Source of the DNA: Rhodoferax sp. BLA1
GTDB lineage: Bacteria; Pseudomonadota; Gammaproteobacteria; Burkholderiales; Burkholderiaceae_C
DNA: 64,000 bases
Direction: 5' to 3'
Assembly (NCBI RefSeq): GCF_013416775.1
Contig: NZ_SZVI01000012.1
Coordinates: 310,001 to 374,000 of the forward strand
A program made the translations under genes and the position numbers. Below the pieces are notes generated by a model. It made no database searches, was not told the origin of the DNA, and worked only from the letters and a program-made list of their open reading frames with translations. This document shows positions 45,161 to 54,163 of this stretch, in pieces. Position 1 is the first letter of the stretch; every line of letters starts with the position of its first letter.

Positions 45161-47226
45161 GGGGCGGAATTATCGCCGGGTGCCGGGTCGCCTTCGCCCA
45201 GGTCCACCGCAATCGCAATCGGGCCGGCCAGGGTGTCGTCGTCGGACTCGTCGTCTGGCGCCTCGGCCGTGTCGCCTGCGCTTTTGTCGTCCGGGCCACC
45301 GTCGAGTCGCGCGGTCACGGTGCCGTGGATGTCGAGCGAGACCTCGTCGATGTCACCCAGGCGCACCATCACCTGCGCCCAGCGTGGCAGGCCCTGGGCA
45401 CCAGCCACCGGCAACACCAGCGGCAGGTGGTCGGCGCGCACCAGGTTGTCCTTGAACAGGCTCGCGGGCAGCTCGGTGATGCCTTGCTGTTGCACATATT
45501 TGAGCACCCAGAAACGCTCCATCGCGTTCTGGAAGCCGTTGTAGGCGGCGTAGGTGGCATCAAAGCTGGAGATGATCGAAAACAGCTCGGCGTCCTTGGG
45601 TTTGAACGGCGCGGCCAGCGCGGCGGTGTGCCCAAAGCGCGCGCAGGCAATGATCTGCCACTGGTTGACCAGGTCGGTGTAACGGCGCAGCGGCGAGCTG
45701 CTCCAGGCGTAACTCTTCACCCCGATCCCGGCGTGCGGCAGCGCCTTGGTGCCCATGCGCACCTTGACACCTGGCGCCAGGCTGGCCTGGCTGCGGTAAA
45801 TGCCAGGCACGCCCAGGTCTGCCATCCAGCTGCCCCAGCTGCTGTTGGCCAGAATCATCGCCTCGGAGACGATCAAATCCAGCGGTGCGCCACGCTGGCG
45901 CACACTGATCTCGACCTGTTCATCACCCTTGGGCTCGGCGCCGTTGTTGCCGACCAAGCGGTAGTTGTAGTCAGGCCGGTTGAAGGTCTCGGGTTTGCCA
46001 CGCACGACTTCGCGCTTGGCTTTGAGGTCTTTGGCGAGCCGGTGTAAAAAAGAGAGCGACTCGCGCTTATCCAATAAGGGCTTAGGGTCGATTTCATGCT
46101 CAAAGGCCGGGTTTTCCAGCCAGTCGGTGGTGACCACCGCGTCGAGCTGATCGTGGCGCAGGTTGGCTTCGATAAAGACGCGCTCAAGCTTCGTTTCGCT
46201 GCTTTTGATCTCGAGCGTGGCCTCATCCAACGTGACATACAGCGACACCGCCGGGCAGTTCTGCCCCTCCATCAAGGTGTAGGCCTGCACCACCTCGTCG
46301 GGCAACATGGTGATCTTGTAACCGGGCATGTAGACGGTGGACAGCCGGGCGCGGCCCAGCTGGTCGATTGCGCTGCCGGGCTGGATCGCCAGACCGGGTG
46401 CCGCGATGTGGATGCCCAGCAGCACCGTGCCACTGCCCAAGCCTTGTACCGACAGGGCGTCGTCAATTTCGGTGGTGGCCGAGTCGTCGATGGAGAACGC
46501 GCGTGCGCTGGAGAGCGGCAACTCGTCGGTGATGCGCGGTGCTTCGAGTTTGGGGAAAGCCGTGCCTTTGGGAAAGTTTTCCAGCAAGAAGCGTTTCCAG
46601 TGGAACTGGTAGGGCGAGTCGATGGCGCCCGCCTTGATCAGCAGCTCCAGCGGGCCCAGATGGGTGGCGCGGGATGCTTCCACCACCGCCTTGTATTCGG
46701 GCGCGTTTTTGTCGGGTTTGAACAGAATTTTGTAGAGCTGTTCACGGATCGCGGCCGGGCAGGACCCTGCGCTGAGCTCCTTGACCCAGGCCTCGATCTG
46801 CAGCGCAATCTGTTTCTTTTTCTCGATGGCGGCCAGCGCCTGTGCCAGGATCTCTTTGGTGGCCTTGCGAAAACGCCCTTTGCCCGCACGGCGGAAATAG
46901 TGCGGCGCCTCAAACAGCGCCAGCAGCATGCCGGCCTGTTCACTCAGGGTGGCTTGTTCAGAAAAATAGTCGCGCGCGAGCTCGGCAAAACCAAACTCGT
47001 CTTCGGGGGCAAATTCCCAGGCCATGTCGAGTTCAATGCCGCTGGCCACGGCCTGGGCGGAGGCCATCAGCTGGGCCGGTTCGGGCTTCTCAAACTTGAG
47101 CAGGATGTTGGCCGCTTTGACCTTGACACGTTTGCCGCTGTCGAGCTCGACCTGCGCCGAGGCGTCGGCCTCGGACAGGATCCGGCCAGCGAGGAATTTG
47201 CCGGTTTCTTCAAATAATAGGTGCAT
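45157..47226 (-). CDS. RNase II family exoribonuclease (RNB domain)
   Basis: This 689-residue protein has an SH3-like or OB-like N-terminal domain (about 1-50), a helical region, and an RNB catalytic domain starting near residue 245. The catalytic aspartates are visible in FSIDDSATTEIDDALS, and the later SSPLRRYTDLVNQ motif is conserved. The C-terminal S1 region is short and ends in an acidic tail. I would not assign RNase II or R specifically. ATG 47226 gives MHLLFEETGKFLAG; the frame reaches 47334. One copy of the dispersed repeat encodes about residues 377-393. Confidence 0.9.
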   Translation of the reverse strand: MHLLFEETGKFLAGRILSEADASAQVELDSGKRVKVKAANILLKFEKPEPAQLMASAQAVASGIELDMAWEFAPEDEFGFAELARDYFSEQATLSEQAGMLLALFEAPHYFRRAGKGRFRKATKEILAQALAAIEKKKQIALQIEAWVKELSAGSCPAAIREQLYKILFKPDKNAPEYKAVVEASRATHLGPLELLIKAGAIDSPYQFHWKRFLLENFPKGTAFPKLEAPRITDELPLSSARAFSIDDSATTEIDDALSVQGLGSGTVLLGIHIAAPGLAIQPGSAIDQLGRARLSTVYMPGYKITMLPDEVVQAYTLMEGQNCPAVSLYVTLDEATLEIKSSETKLERVFIEANLRHDQLDAVVTTDWLENPAFEHEIDPKPLLDKRESLSFLHRLAKDLKAKREVVRGKPETFNRPDYNYRLVGNNGAEPKGDEQVEISVRQRGAPLDLIVSEAMILANSSWGSWMADLGVPGIYRSQASLAPGVKVRMGTKALPHAGIGVKSYAWSSSPLRRYTDLVNQWQIIACARFGHTAALAAPFKPKDAELFSIISSFDATYAAYNGFQNAMERFWVLKYVQQQGITELPASLFKDNLVRADHLPLVLPVAGAQGLPRWAQVMVRLGDIDEVSLDIHGTVTARLDGGPDDKSAGDTAEAPDDESDDDTLAGPIAIAVDLGEGDPAPGDNSAP
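46046..46096 (+). repeat. Dispersed palindromic repeat, copy in RNase gene
   Basis: GAGCGACTCGCGCTTAT, a CC centre, AATAAGGGCTTAGGG and CGATTT match the family with some decay. It is in frame within the ribonuclease gene. Confidence 0.6.
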
Positions 47227-47336
47227 GCGCCGGATTGTCCCATGGGTGCCTGCTGTCTGGCCTGGGGTCTGACTTGCGTAGGCGTATATTGGCCGGACAA
47301 GCTTTGCACCAAGCTCCCGCACCAGAAAGGACAAGC

Positions 47337-47924
47337 ATGAACGAGCGCATCAGCCAGCTACTGGCCCAAATGGCCACTCTGGAGGCCGAACTGGTCACCG
47401 CGATGCACGAGCAGCAAAGTCGCATGTTTTTCCAGATCAAGGGCAAACGTGTCGAGTTTGAGGGTTCGGTCAAAGCCGCGCACCGCAAGCTCAAGATGAA
47501 TTTTTTCAGATGGCTGGTGAGTTTTCGCCCACAAAACCTGATCACCGGCCCGATCATCTACGGCATGATTGTTCCGCTGGTGCTGCTGGACCTGTGTGTC
47601 AGCTTCTACCAGTGGAGCTGCTTTCCGATTTACGGCATCACCAAGGTGCGCCGCGCCGACTACCTGGTGTTTGACCGCCGCCAGCTGCAGTATCTGAACT
47701 TCATCGAGAAGTTTCACTGCACCTACTGCGAATACGGCAACGGGCTGGTGGGTTATTGGCGAGAGATTTTGGCGCGCACCGAAGCCTATTTCTGCCCGAT
47801 CAAACACGCCAAAAAAGTCTTAGGCACCCATGCCCGCTACAGCCAGTTTCTGGACTATGGCGACGCCACCGACTACGAGGCGCGGCTGGAGGCGATCCGG
47901 GTATCTCTGGGCAAACTCAAATAG
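47337..47924 (+). CDS. Conserved hypothetical protein, likely membrane-associated, 195 residues
   Basis: I do not recognise the family. From ATG 47337, with GAAAGGA upstream, it has a helical N-terminus, one or two hydrophobic segments at about residues 65-95 (ITGPIIYGMIVPLVLLDL), and a striking CTYCEYGNGLVGY motif near residue 124. CxxC motifs of this sort can bind metal or form a disulphide. A further Cys-Pro occurs in the FCPIKHAKK region. It stands divergent from the ribonuclease gene. Confidence 0.7.
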   Translation: MNERISQLLAQMATLEAELVTAMHEQQSRMFFQIKGKRVEFEGSVKAAHRKLKMNFFRWLVSFRPQNLITGPIIYGMIVPLVLLDLCVSFYQWSCFPIYGITKVRRADYLVFDRRQLQYLNFIEKFHCTYCEYGNGLVGYWREILARTEAYFCPIKHAKKVLGTHARYSQFLDYGDATDYEARLEAIRVSLGKLK

Positions 47925-47961
47925 CCCGCGTCTGAGCGTTCCGGGCGGCGCACCATTCGGC

Positions 47962-48288
47962 TCAGTCTGATGCGTCTTGAGTGAACACCGCAGGCAGCTT
48001 GGTCGGGGCGGTGATGCGCAGCTGTTTGTTGACGTTTTCCTGGCCAAACACCACCTCGACGGCCGACACACTGACCCCAAACAACGGCGCCAGAAAACGC
48101 ACCATGTGGTCTGTGGCTTTGCCACCCAGCGGTTTGGCGGTCACGCTGACCTTGAGCTGGGTGCCGTGGGGTTTGCCAATCGCGTCCTTGGCCGCACTGG
48201 GTTTGCCCAGGATGTTGACCACCAGAACGTTGCCGTCCCAGGCAAAAAAGGAGTCGCCAGTGATGTTTCTGATCTGGCCCCGGCTCAT
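47962..48288 (-). CDS. DUF167 family protein (YggU-like)
   Basis: This 108-residue protein is of the small YggU family. The glycine-rich GTQLKVSVTAKPLGGKATDHMVRFLAPLFGV region is the family core, here seen in parts such as VTAKPLGGKATDH. The molecular role is unknown. It overlaps the downstream end of the alaX-like gene by four bases and is probably translated with it. Confidence 0.85.
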   Translation of the reverse strand: MSRGQIRNITGDSFFAWDGNVLVVNILGKPSAAKDAIGKPHGTQLKVSVTAKPLGGKATDHMVRFLAPLFGVSVSAVEVVFGQENVNKQLRITAPTKLPAVFTQDASD

Positions 48289-49043
48289 GGGGCAAAACCC
48301 AGCACCACACGGCGGGTGCTGGCAGACTTTTTCTCGATCTTGGTGACGATGACCGGGCCAATTTCCGCCGTGTTGGCCACATGGGTGCCGCCGCAGGGTT
48401 GCAGATCAATCAAGGTCTCGTCGCCAATCCGTATCGTGCGGATCTGTCCACTGCCGCGCGGTGGTTGCACCGACATGCTTTTCACCAGCGCCGGGTTGGC
48501 ATCGAGTTCGGCATCGGTGATGGCGCCCACCGTCACCGGGTGGGCGGCGCCCACCAGCTTGGCTATTTCGGCTGTCAAAACCTCTTTGTCCAGCGCGTCG
48601 GTCATGTTGAAGTCCAGCCGCGCGTAGTCGGGGGTGATGGAGCAGCCGTTCACCAGCTGCGGCACGATGTGGCACAACAAATGGGTGGCGGTGTGGAAAC
48701 GCATCATCCGGTGGCGCCGCGCCCAGTCGATGCGTGCCGTCACGCAGTCGCCCACCACGAGTTTGGTTTGCTCTTGAGTTAATAGCTGCTCAAGCACGTC
48801 TGGCGAGGGCAGGTGGCAGATTTCTTGTGTAAAGCTGCCATCCTCGGCCTTGCCCTTGCGGGTGTCCACGATGGTGATTTCGGTGCCATCGGCCAGCACT
48901 ATCACACCACTGTCCCCCGCCTGACCACCACCCAGCGGGTAAAACACGGTGCGGTCCAGCACAATGCCCTGCGGTGTGATCGCAGTCACTGTGGCGGAGG
49001 TCTCTGTCAGATAAGCGTCGGTGCGGAAGATGTCTTGTGTCAT
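48285..49043 (-). CDS. alaX: Alanyl-tRNA editing protein AlaX
   Basis: AlaX hydrolyses mischarged Ser-tRNA(Ala) or Gly-tRNA(Ala) in trans. It resembles the AlaRS editing domain without the synthetase. The zinc ligands are H117 and H121 (HTATH) and C217 and H221 (CGGTH). Start ATG 49043 gives 252 residues. A partial copy of the dispersed repeat encodes about residues 83-95 (LLTQEQTKLVVG). It overlaps the DUF167 gene. Confidence 0.93.
   Translation of the reverse strand: MTQDIFRTDAYLTETSATVTAITPQGIVLDRTVFYPLGGGQAGDSGVIVLADGTEITIVDTRKGKAEDGSFTQEICHLPSPDVLEQLLTQEQTKLVVGDCVTARIDWARRHRMMRFHTATHLLCHIVPQLVNGCSITPDYARLDFNMTDALDKEVLTAEIAKLVGAAHPVTVGAITDAELDANPALVKSMSVQPPRGSGQIRTIRIGDETLIDLQPCGGTHVANTAEIGPVIVTKIEKKSASTRRVVLGFAP
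48761..48795 (-). repeat. Dispersed palindromic repeat, partial copy in alaX
   Basis: The minus strand reads AGCAGCTATTAACTCAAGAG, the AGCTATT arm followed by the CTCTTG-type variant core also seen at the murC end. It is in frame in alaX. Confidence 0.45.
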
Positions 49044-49145
49044 CCGCACATGATACTGAAGCGTGACCCACGCGCCCAGCAGCTGAATTGGCCTCGTACA
49101 CTTGTCACCCTTGGGTTGAACCCACCTTTTTTCTGAATTTTCACT

Positions 49146-49493
49146 ATGTCTCAGTTTCCCGCCTGCCCCCAATGCACCTTAGACAACACCTACCCGGATG
49201 GGGACAACTACATCTGCCCGGACTGTGGCTTCGAGTGGCCCCAAACCGCTGCGGTGGACGAGGGTGAGGCCACCAGCGGTCCGGTGGTGGACGCCAATGG
49301 CAACCCGCTGGCCAGTGGTGACACGGTGATCCTGATCAAGGACCTGAAGGTCAAGGGCTCGTCGATCGTGCTCAAAAAAGGCACCAAGATCAAAGGCATC
49401 CGCCTGCCCGAAGGCGCGGGTGACCACGAGGTCGATTGCAAGACCGACCAGGGCGCCTTCATGCTCAAGGCCGAGTTCATGAAAAAGGCCTGA
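49146..49493 (+). CDS. yjdM: Zinc-ribbon protein YjdM (PhnA family)
   Basis: This 115-residue protein has an N-terminal zinc ribbon (C7, C10, C24, C27) and a C-terminal SH3-like KOW-type domain (GDTVILIKDLKVKGSS). The family is called PhnA for historical linkage to phosphonate genes in E. coli, but no phosphonate genes occur here and its function is unclear. Length and domain order are typical. Confidence 0.95.
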   Translation: MSQFPACPQCTLDNTYPDGDNYICPDCGFEWPQTAAVDEGEATSGPVVDANGNPLASGDTVILIKDLKVKGSSIVLKKGTKIKGIRLPEGAGDHEVDCKTDQGAFMLKAEFMKKA

Positions 49494-49527
49494 ACTGCCT
49501 GCGACTTCCTCTTAATCAGCACCCACC

Positions 49528-50373
49528 ATGAGCACCTTTTCACGCTACTGGGCCGACCTGAGTACCCGTGACTTTGCCGCCTTGTTGGCCAGTGGCGAGG
49601 CGGCGCGCACCATCGCGGTGTTGCCGGTGGCCGCCATCGAGCAGCATGGGCCGCATTTGCCGGTGAGTGTGGACTCGGTGCTGGCGAACGGCATCGTGGC
49701 AGCAAGCTTGCCGCACTTGGCCCCAGACCTGCCGGTGCTGTTTTTGCCGACCCAGGCCATGGGACTGAGTCCTGAACATGCCCGCTTCCCCGGCACGCTG
49801 ACCCTCAAAAACGAGACCATTCTGCGGCTGTGGACCGACATCGGCGAGTCTGTCGCCGCCAGCGGCATCACCAAGCTGGTGCTGTTCAACACCCATGGTG
49901 GCCATGTGAGTGTGATGGACCTGGTGGCGCGCGATCTGCGTGCACGGCTGGACATGCTGGTGTACAGCGTGAGCTGGTTCAATCTGCCGCTGCGTGATAC
50001 CCAAGGGCAAGACGTGAACGCCTTGTTCTCTGCTGATGAGCACCGCTTTGGCATCCACGCCGGTGACATCGAAACCTCGATGATGCTGGCGCTGGACCCA
50101 GCGCATGTGGTGATGGATCAGGCGCAGAACTTCGCGTCCACCTCACACACCCGCGCCCAGCAATTTGAGATTCTGGGTAATGGCAAAAGCGCCAAGCTGG
50201 GTTGGCAGATGCAGGACTACAACCCGGCGGGTGCGGTGGGCAACGCCGCCGCTGCTACGGCCGACAAGGGTCACGCGCTGGTAGATGCCGCTGGCCGGGC
50301 GCTGGCGCAGCTGCTGGCTGAAATCGATCAGTTGCCGCCAGACACCCTGACGAACCGGACCGCCCCGCGCTGA
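49528..50373 (+). CDS. Creatininase-family metal amidohydrolase
   Basis: This 281-residue protein has the family metal ligands: E38, H40, H43, D49 (IEQHGPHLPVSVDS), NTHGGH near residue 131, and DIETSMML near 188. Members include creatinine amidohydrolase, MftE and other small-molecule amidases, so the substrate is not known. It starts 34 bases after yjdM. Confidence 0.9.
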   Translation: MSTFSRYWADLSTRDFAALLASGEAARTIAVLPVAAIEQHGPHLPVSVDSVLANGIVAASLPHLAPDLPVLFLPTQAMGLSPEHARFPGTLTLKNETILRLWTDIGESVAASGITKLVLFNTHGGHVSVMDLVARDLRARLDMLVYSVSWFNLPLRDTQGQDVNALFSADEHRFGIHAGDIETSMMLALDPAHVVMDQAQNFASTSHTRAQQFEILGNGKSAKLGWQMQDYNPAGAVGNAAAATADKGHALVDAAGRALAQLLAEIDQLPPDTLTNRTAPR

Positions 50374-50381
50374 CTTTCCCC

Positions 50382-51275
50382 ATGCTTGCTTACGATTTGT
50401 TGGCGCTGGGCGCCGCCGCCTGCTGGGCGATGGGCAGTGTGATGTCGGTCACACCCTCGCGCCACCTCGGGGCGTTTGCCTTCACCCGCTGGCGCATGGC
50501 CATGGTGGCGGTGATGTTGTGGTCGGTGGTGGCCGTAACCGGTGGCTGGTGCGGTTTTGGGCTGGAGGCCTGGGGCGCGATGGCCATCAGTGGGCTGATC
50601 GGTATTTTTGTCGGTGACACCGCCTTGTTTGCGGCCATGAACAGCCTGGGGCCACGCCGCGCCGGGGTGTTGTTCGCCACCCATGCGGCTTTCAGCGCGG
50701 CGTTGGGCTTTTGGCTGCTGGACGAGCGCATGAGTGTGCAGGCCTTGGTGGGTGCGGCACTGACGCTGGCCGGGGTGATGACCGCGATGGCCCTGGGCCG
50801 ACGCAAGGACGAAAACCACGCCTGGGAGGTCGACCGTGGCCATGTCGGGCTGGGCGTGGCGCTGGCGCTGCTGGCCGCCTTGTGCCAGGCGGTGGGTTCG
50901 CTGGTGGCCAAACCGGTGATGGCTTTGCAGGTGGACCCGATGATGGCCTCGGCGGTGCGGGTGACGGTGGCCACCGCCGCGCATGGGGTGCTGCTGCTCT
51001 CAGGTTTTCGGGCGGCGCGCGCCACCACAGCGCCGACGGCGCGCGTGCTGTTGCAGACCGGGCTCAACGGTTTTGTCGCCATGGGGGTGGGCATGACGCT
51101 GGTGCTGCTGGCGCTGGAAAAGGGCGATGTGGGCATGGTCGCGATCCTGTCCTCGGTCTCGCCGATCTTGGTGTTGCCCTTGTTGTGGTTCCAGCTCAAA
51201 CGTGCGCCAGCACCGGGTGCCTGGCTGGGGGCGCTGATGACGGTGGTGGGCACCGGGCTGCTGCTCTGGCGCTGA
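50382..51275 (+). CDS. DMT superfamily transporter (EamA type)
   Basis: This 297-residue inner-membrane protein has ten predicted membrane segments in two EamA repeats (about 3-140 and 155-295). It starts eight bases after the creatininase-like gene and the two are probably cotranscribed. Substrate unknown; family members export amino acids, nucleotides or metabolites. Confidence 0.92.
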   Translation: MLAYDLLALGAAACWAMGSVMSVTPSRHLGAFAFTRWRMAMVAVMLWSVVAVTGGWCGFGLEAWGAMAISGLIGIFVGDTALFAAMNSLGPRRAGVLFATHAAFSAALGFWLLDERMSVQALVGAALTLAGVMTAMALGRRKDENHAWEVDRGHVGLGVALALLAALCQAVGSLVAKPVMALQVDPMMASAVRVTVATAAHGVLLLSGFRAARATTAPTARVLLQTGLNGFVAMGVGMTLVLLALEKGDVGMVAILSSVSPILVLPLLWFQLKRAPAPGAWLGALMTVVGTGLLLWR

Positions 51276-51310
51276 CCACGGTTTTAGAGCTTGTCATCTA
51301 GTTTATTTGT

Positions 51311-51377
51311 TGCGGTGCAGCAAAAAGTGCTTGTTTTGGGCTTGGGTGTCCCTATAATTTAGTCATGCTGCACTGCA
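51311..51377 (+). promoter_or_regulatory. Phasin promoter flanked by inverted TGC-rich operator halves
   Basis: A strong promoter is visible: TTGTTT at 51331-51336, a 16 bp spacer and TATAAT at 51353-51358. TGCGGTGCAGCA (51311-51322) and TGCTGCACTGCA (51366-51377) are inverted copies of each other with one mismatch and bracket the promoter. TGC-rich sites at phasin promoters are bound by the PHA-responsive repressor PhaR in related bacteria, so PhaR is the likely ligand. Confidence 0.65.
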
Positions 51378-51432
51378 ACATAAGTTTGCAAAGCATCCCT
51401 GGTTCATCAACCTCTTCCTGAAAGACGCCGCC

Positions 51433-51978
51433 ATGTTTATCACCGCTGACCAAATCACCGCCGCCAACAAGACCAACCTGGACGCTGTCACCGGCCTGTC
51501 CACCAAGGCCTTCTCTGGCTTCGAAAAACTGGTTGAACTCAATCTGGCCGCTGCCAAAGCGGTACTGACCGAGTCCTTCAGCCACGCCCAAAGCCTGCTG
51601 GCAGCCAAAGACCTGCAGCAAGTGATGGCCTTGCAATCCGGTCTGATTGGCCCCAGCGCTGAAAAAGCAGCTGCCTACAGCCGCCACGTGTACGGCATCA
51701 CAGTTGAAACCAGTGCCGAGTTCACCAAGGCATTTGAAGCCCAGGCCGCAGAGAGCCAAAAGACTTTCACCAAGGCCATTGACAGCCTGGCCAAGAACGC
51801 ACCGGCTGGCACCGAGTCGGCCGTGGCGGTGCTCAAAAGCGCTCTGGCATCCAGCCAAAACGCCATCGAGTCGGCCCAAAGCACCGCCAAAAAGGCACTC
51901 GCCCTGGCTGAAAGCAATGTCGCTGCGGTCACCGAACACGCCCTGAGCGCCGCCGCTGCGGTCAGCAAAAAGGCCTGA
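51433..51978 (+). CDS. phaP: Phasin family protein (PHA granule surface protein)
   Basis: This 181-residue, mostly helical, Ala/Lys/Ser-rich protein matches the betaproteobacterial phasin family (TIGR01841 type). Its opening is MFITADQITAANKTNLDAV and repeated Ala-rich helices follow. Phasins coat polyhydroxyalkanoate granules. No PHA synthase is in the window. Strong promoter and terminator around it indicate a well-expressed monocistronic gene. Confidence 0.94.
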   Translation: MFITADQITAANKTNLDAVTGLSTKAFSGFEKLVELNLAAAKAVLTESFSHAQSLLAAKDLQQVMALQSGLIGPSAEKAAAYSRHVYGITVETSAEFTKAFEAQAAESQKTFTKAIDSLAKNAPAGTESAVAVLKSALASSQNAIESAQSTAKKALALAESNVAAVTEHALSAAAAVSKKA

Positions 51979-52017
51979 TGTGCCGCAGGCCTCGTGCCTG
52001 TCGGCCCACGCGGACAC

Positions 52018-52044
52018 AAAAAAAGCACCTTCGGGTGCTTTTTT
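52018..52044. terminator. Bidirectional Rho-independent terminator
   Basis: GCACC (52025-52029), loop TTCG and GGTGC (52034-52038), flanked by an A-tract before and a T-tract after, form a classic terminator. It ends phaP and, by symmetry, the minus-strand gene ending at 52077. Confidence 0.92.
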
Positions 52045-52076
52045 CGTGTCTGATGCAAGCGTAGCGTCGGGTGGGT

Positions 52077-52427
52077 CTACTCCGAGAGCATGGCCTTGGC
52101 CTGCCTGACACGCAGGTTGGCGGGCATGGTCAGTGTGGCCCGGTCCCATTTTTCGAGGGTCAAGATCTGGTCCAGACAGTCCTGCAGGTGGGCATGGGCG
52201 TGGATCGCGCTTTGGGCAATGGTCTGGTGCACCTCGGACTGGTTGTCCGGGTCGTTGATGCAGTGGTACTGGTAGCGGTAGAGGGCGCGGAGTTTGCGGA
52301 TGGCATCGGCCACCTGCGCCGGGCAGGCGCACATGTAAATCAGGCCTTCATCAACGATTTTTTCCAAATCGCGGTCGGTAAATCGTTCTTGGTAGTCCAT
52401 GTTTGTGTTGCTCTGAGTGCTTTCCAT
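52077..52427 (-). CDS. Hypothetical protein, 116 residues
   Basis: I do not recognise it. From ATG 52427 (MESTQSNTNMDYQERF) it is helical and rich in Gln, His and Asp, with a CxC (YMCACPAQ) near residue 33 and HAHAHLQD near residue 77. A later ATG at 52400 is possible. Its 3' end shares the terminator with phaP. No membrane segment or signal peptide is visible. Confidence 0.6.
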   Translation of the reverse strand: MESTQSNTNMDYQERFTDRDLEKIVDEGLIYMCACPAQVADAIRKLRALYRYQYHCINDPDNQSEVHQTIAQSAIHAHAHLQDCLDQILTLEKWDRATLTMPANLRVRQAKAMLSE

Positions 52428-52589
52428 GAACAGCAGTTTGCGCCGACACCGGTGCTGAAGTGTGGCGCGCACTGCCAGTCAGCAACTTTGATTTTGCATC
52501 CTTGTGATGTTGTTGGGGTCACTTTTTGGTGACCATCACCTGAAAAATCACCGCACCCGGGCCATCCCAGGCGCTTTTTGGGTGCAGGT

Positions 52590-53531
52590 CTACAGCGTCA
52601 CCGTCCCGTCGATACAGGTCACCACATCGCCCCCCACCCAGACCTGGCCTTGGCCGTCTTGTGACACCATCACCTGGCCGTGTCGCCCCAGGCAGGTGCC
52701 CTGGGTGGCGATGTAGCTACTGGGGGCCAGCCCCTCGGTGATGAGCCACTGGGCCAGGCTGGCGTTGAGGCTGCCCGTGACTGGGTCTTCGTTGACACCG
52801 ATCGGTGCCGCAAAAGCGCGCACCTGTGCCTGGGCCACACCCGGGGCTGCGCCGGGTGTGCTGGTGCGTGGACCAAAGGCGCGTGCCTCGCGGTTGGAGC
52901 GCGCTATCAGTGGTGTAGCTGTTGACCCTTGATCTATATGGGCTACACCCACTTTTTGCCCCAAAGCCTTGAGCGCGGCGTGGTCAGGCTCCAGCGCCAG
53001 AAGCAGCTCCTCGTCATCGAGCAACAGGCCCAACCACAGTGGCCCGTTGTTGAGCAACTGGCTGGCCAGAATGTGCTGCGGCGCCAAGCCGAGTGCGGCG
53101 CTGACATCGGCCAGCAGTTGGGCACTGGGCAGACTGCGTTGCAACGGCGGCGCGGCAAAAACCAGGCGGCGGCCATCGCGGCGGATGCGCACCAGCCCCT
53201 GGCCACATTCCTGCACCACATGGTCAGGTGACTTGGGCTGGCCACCCGCTTGCAGCCAGGCGTGGCAGGTGCCCAGTGTCGGGTGACCAGCAAACGGCAA
53301 CTCACCACCGGGCGTGAAGATGCGCACCTGGTAGTCGGCACCTTTTGCCGCAGCTTCTGGCGTGGGTGGCAGCAAAAAAGTGGTCTCGGACAGGTTGGTC
53401 CAGCGTGCAAAGTGCTGCATGTCGCTGGAGTCCAGCCCCGAGCCGTCCAACACCACGGCCAGCGGGTTGCCGAGGTAGGCGGTGTCGGTGAAAACGTCGA
53501 CTTGTTTGAAGGCTCTGGTGATCATGGGCAC
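52590..53531 (-). CDS. PhzF family isomerase-like protein
   Basis: PhzF-family proteins are two-domain DAP-epimerase-fold isomerases; most outside phenazine clusters have unknown substrates. E49 in TNLSETTF is the conserved catalytic residue, and GGELPFAGHPTLGTCH and EDPVTGSLNASLAQWL are family motifs. It is 313 residues from ATG 53531; ATG 53525 is equally possible. A copy of the dispersed repeat encodes about residues 194-207 (HIDQGSTATPLIAR). Confidence 0.92.
   Translation of the reverse strand: MPMITRAFKQVDVFTDTAYLGNPLAVVLDGSGLDSSDMQHFARWTNLSETTFLLPPTPEAAAKGADYQVRIFTPGGELPFAGHPTLGTCHAWLQAGGQPKSPDHVVQECGQGLVRIRRDGRRLVFAAPPLQRSLPSAQLLADVSAALGLAPQHILASQLLNNGPLWLGLLLDDEELLLALEPDHAALKALGQKVGVAHIDQGSTATPLIARSNREARAFGPRTSTPGAAPGVAQAQVRAFAAPIGVNEDPVTGSLNASLAQWLITEGLAPSSYIATQGTCLGRHGQVMVSQDGQGQVWVGGDVVTCIDGTVTL
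52913..52950 (+). repeat. Dispersed palindromic repeat, copy in phzF-like gene
   Basis: TGTAGCTGTTGACCCTTGA, TCTATA and TGGGCTACA match the family arms. It is in frame within the gene. Confidence 0.6.
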
Positions 53532-53543
53532 AACTCCAAGGTG

Positions 53544-54161
53544 TCAAGCCAGGGGCAAGTCCAGCACCCCCCGAGTTGCCGGGCGGGCCATGATCTGGGC
53601 ATACCAGCGTTCCAGGTTGGGCAACTCTGGGCGGGTTTGGGGCAGGCCAAACCAGCGGTGTACATCACAGGCCACCGGGATGTCGGCCATGCCGAAGCTG
53701 TCACCCCCCACGTAGGCGCGTTGTGACAGATGCTGGTCCAGCAGTAGCAGCAACGGGGTCATGGTGGCCACCGACTTGGTGATCACACTCTGGTCGCGCT
53801 GCTCTGGCGCGGTGCGAAACCACTGGATGAAGGCCGGGCTGCCGGCGGGGTTGAGGCTGGTTTGTTGCCAGTCCATCCAGCGTTCGGCATCAAAACGCGC
53901 GGCCAGCTCCTGCGGGTACAAGGCCGGGGCGTAGCGTGCACACAGGTAACGCACGATCACGTTGGACTCCCACAACACCAGCTCACCGTCCTGCAGCGTG
54001 GGCACCTGGGCGTTGGGGTTCAGGCGCAGGTAGTCAAAGGTTTTCACCACCCCAAAAGTCAGGCCCGCGTCGGTGCGGGTGAAGGGCACACCGGTTTCCT
54101 GGGCGGCCCAGACCACCTTGCGCACGTTGATGGAGCTCAACCGTCCCCAGATGTGCACCAT
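53544..54161 (-). CDS. Glutathione S-transferase family protein
   Basis: A thioredoxin-fold N-terminal domain of about residues 1-78 holds the opening MVHIWGRLSSINVRKVVW, VPTLQDGELVLWESNVI and the cis-proline. The helical C-terminal domain follows to residue 205. Ser9 or Ser10 in the opening is the likely catalytic residue. ATG 54161 is close behind the aminotransferase stop (gap two bases). Substrate unknown. Confidence 0.92.
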   Translation of the reverse strand: MVHIWGRLSSINVRKVVWAAQETGVPFTRTDAGLTFGVVKTFDYLRLNPNAQVPTLQDGELVLWESNVIVRYLCARYAPALYPQELAARFDAERWMDWQQTSLNPAGSPAFIQWFRTAPEQRDQSVITKSVATMTPLLLLLDQHLSQRAYVGGDSFGMADIPVACDVHRWFGLPQTRPELPNLERWYAQIMARPATRGVLDLPLA

Positions 54162-54163
54162 GT

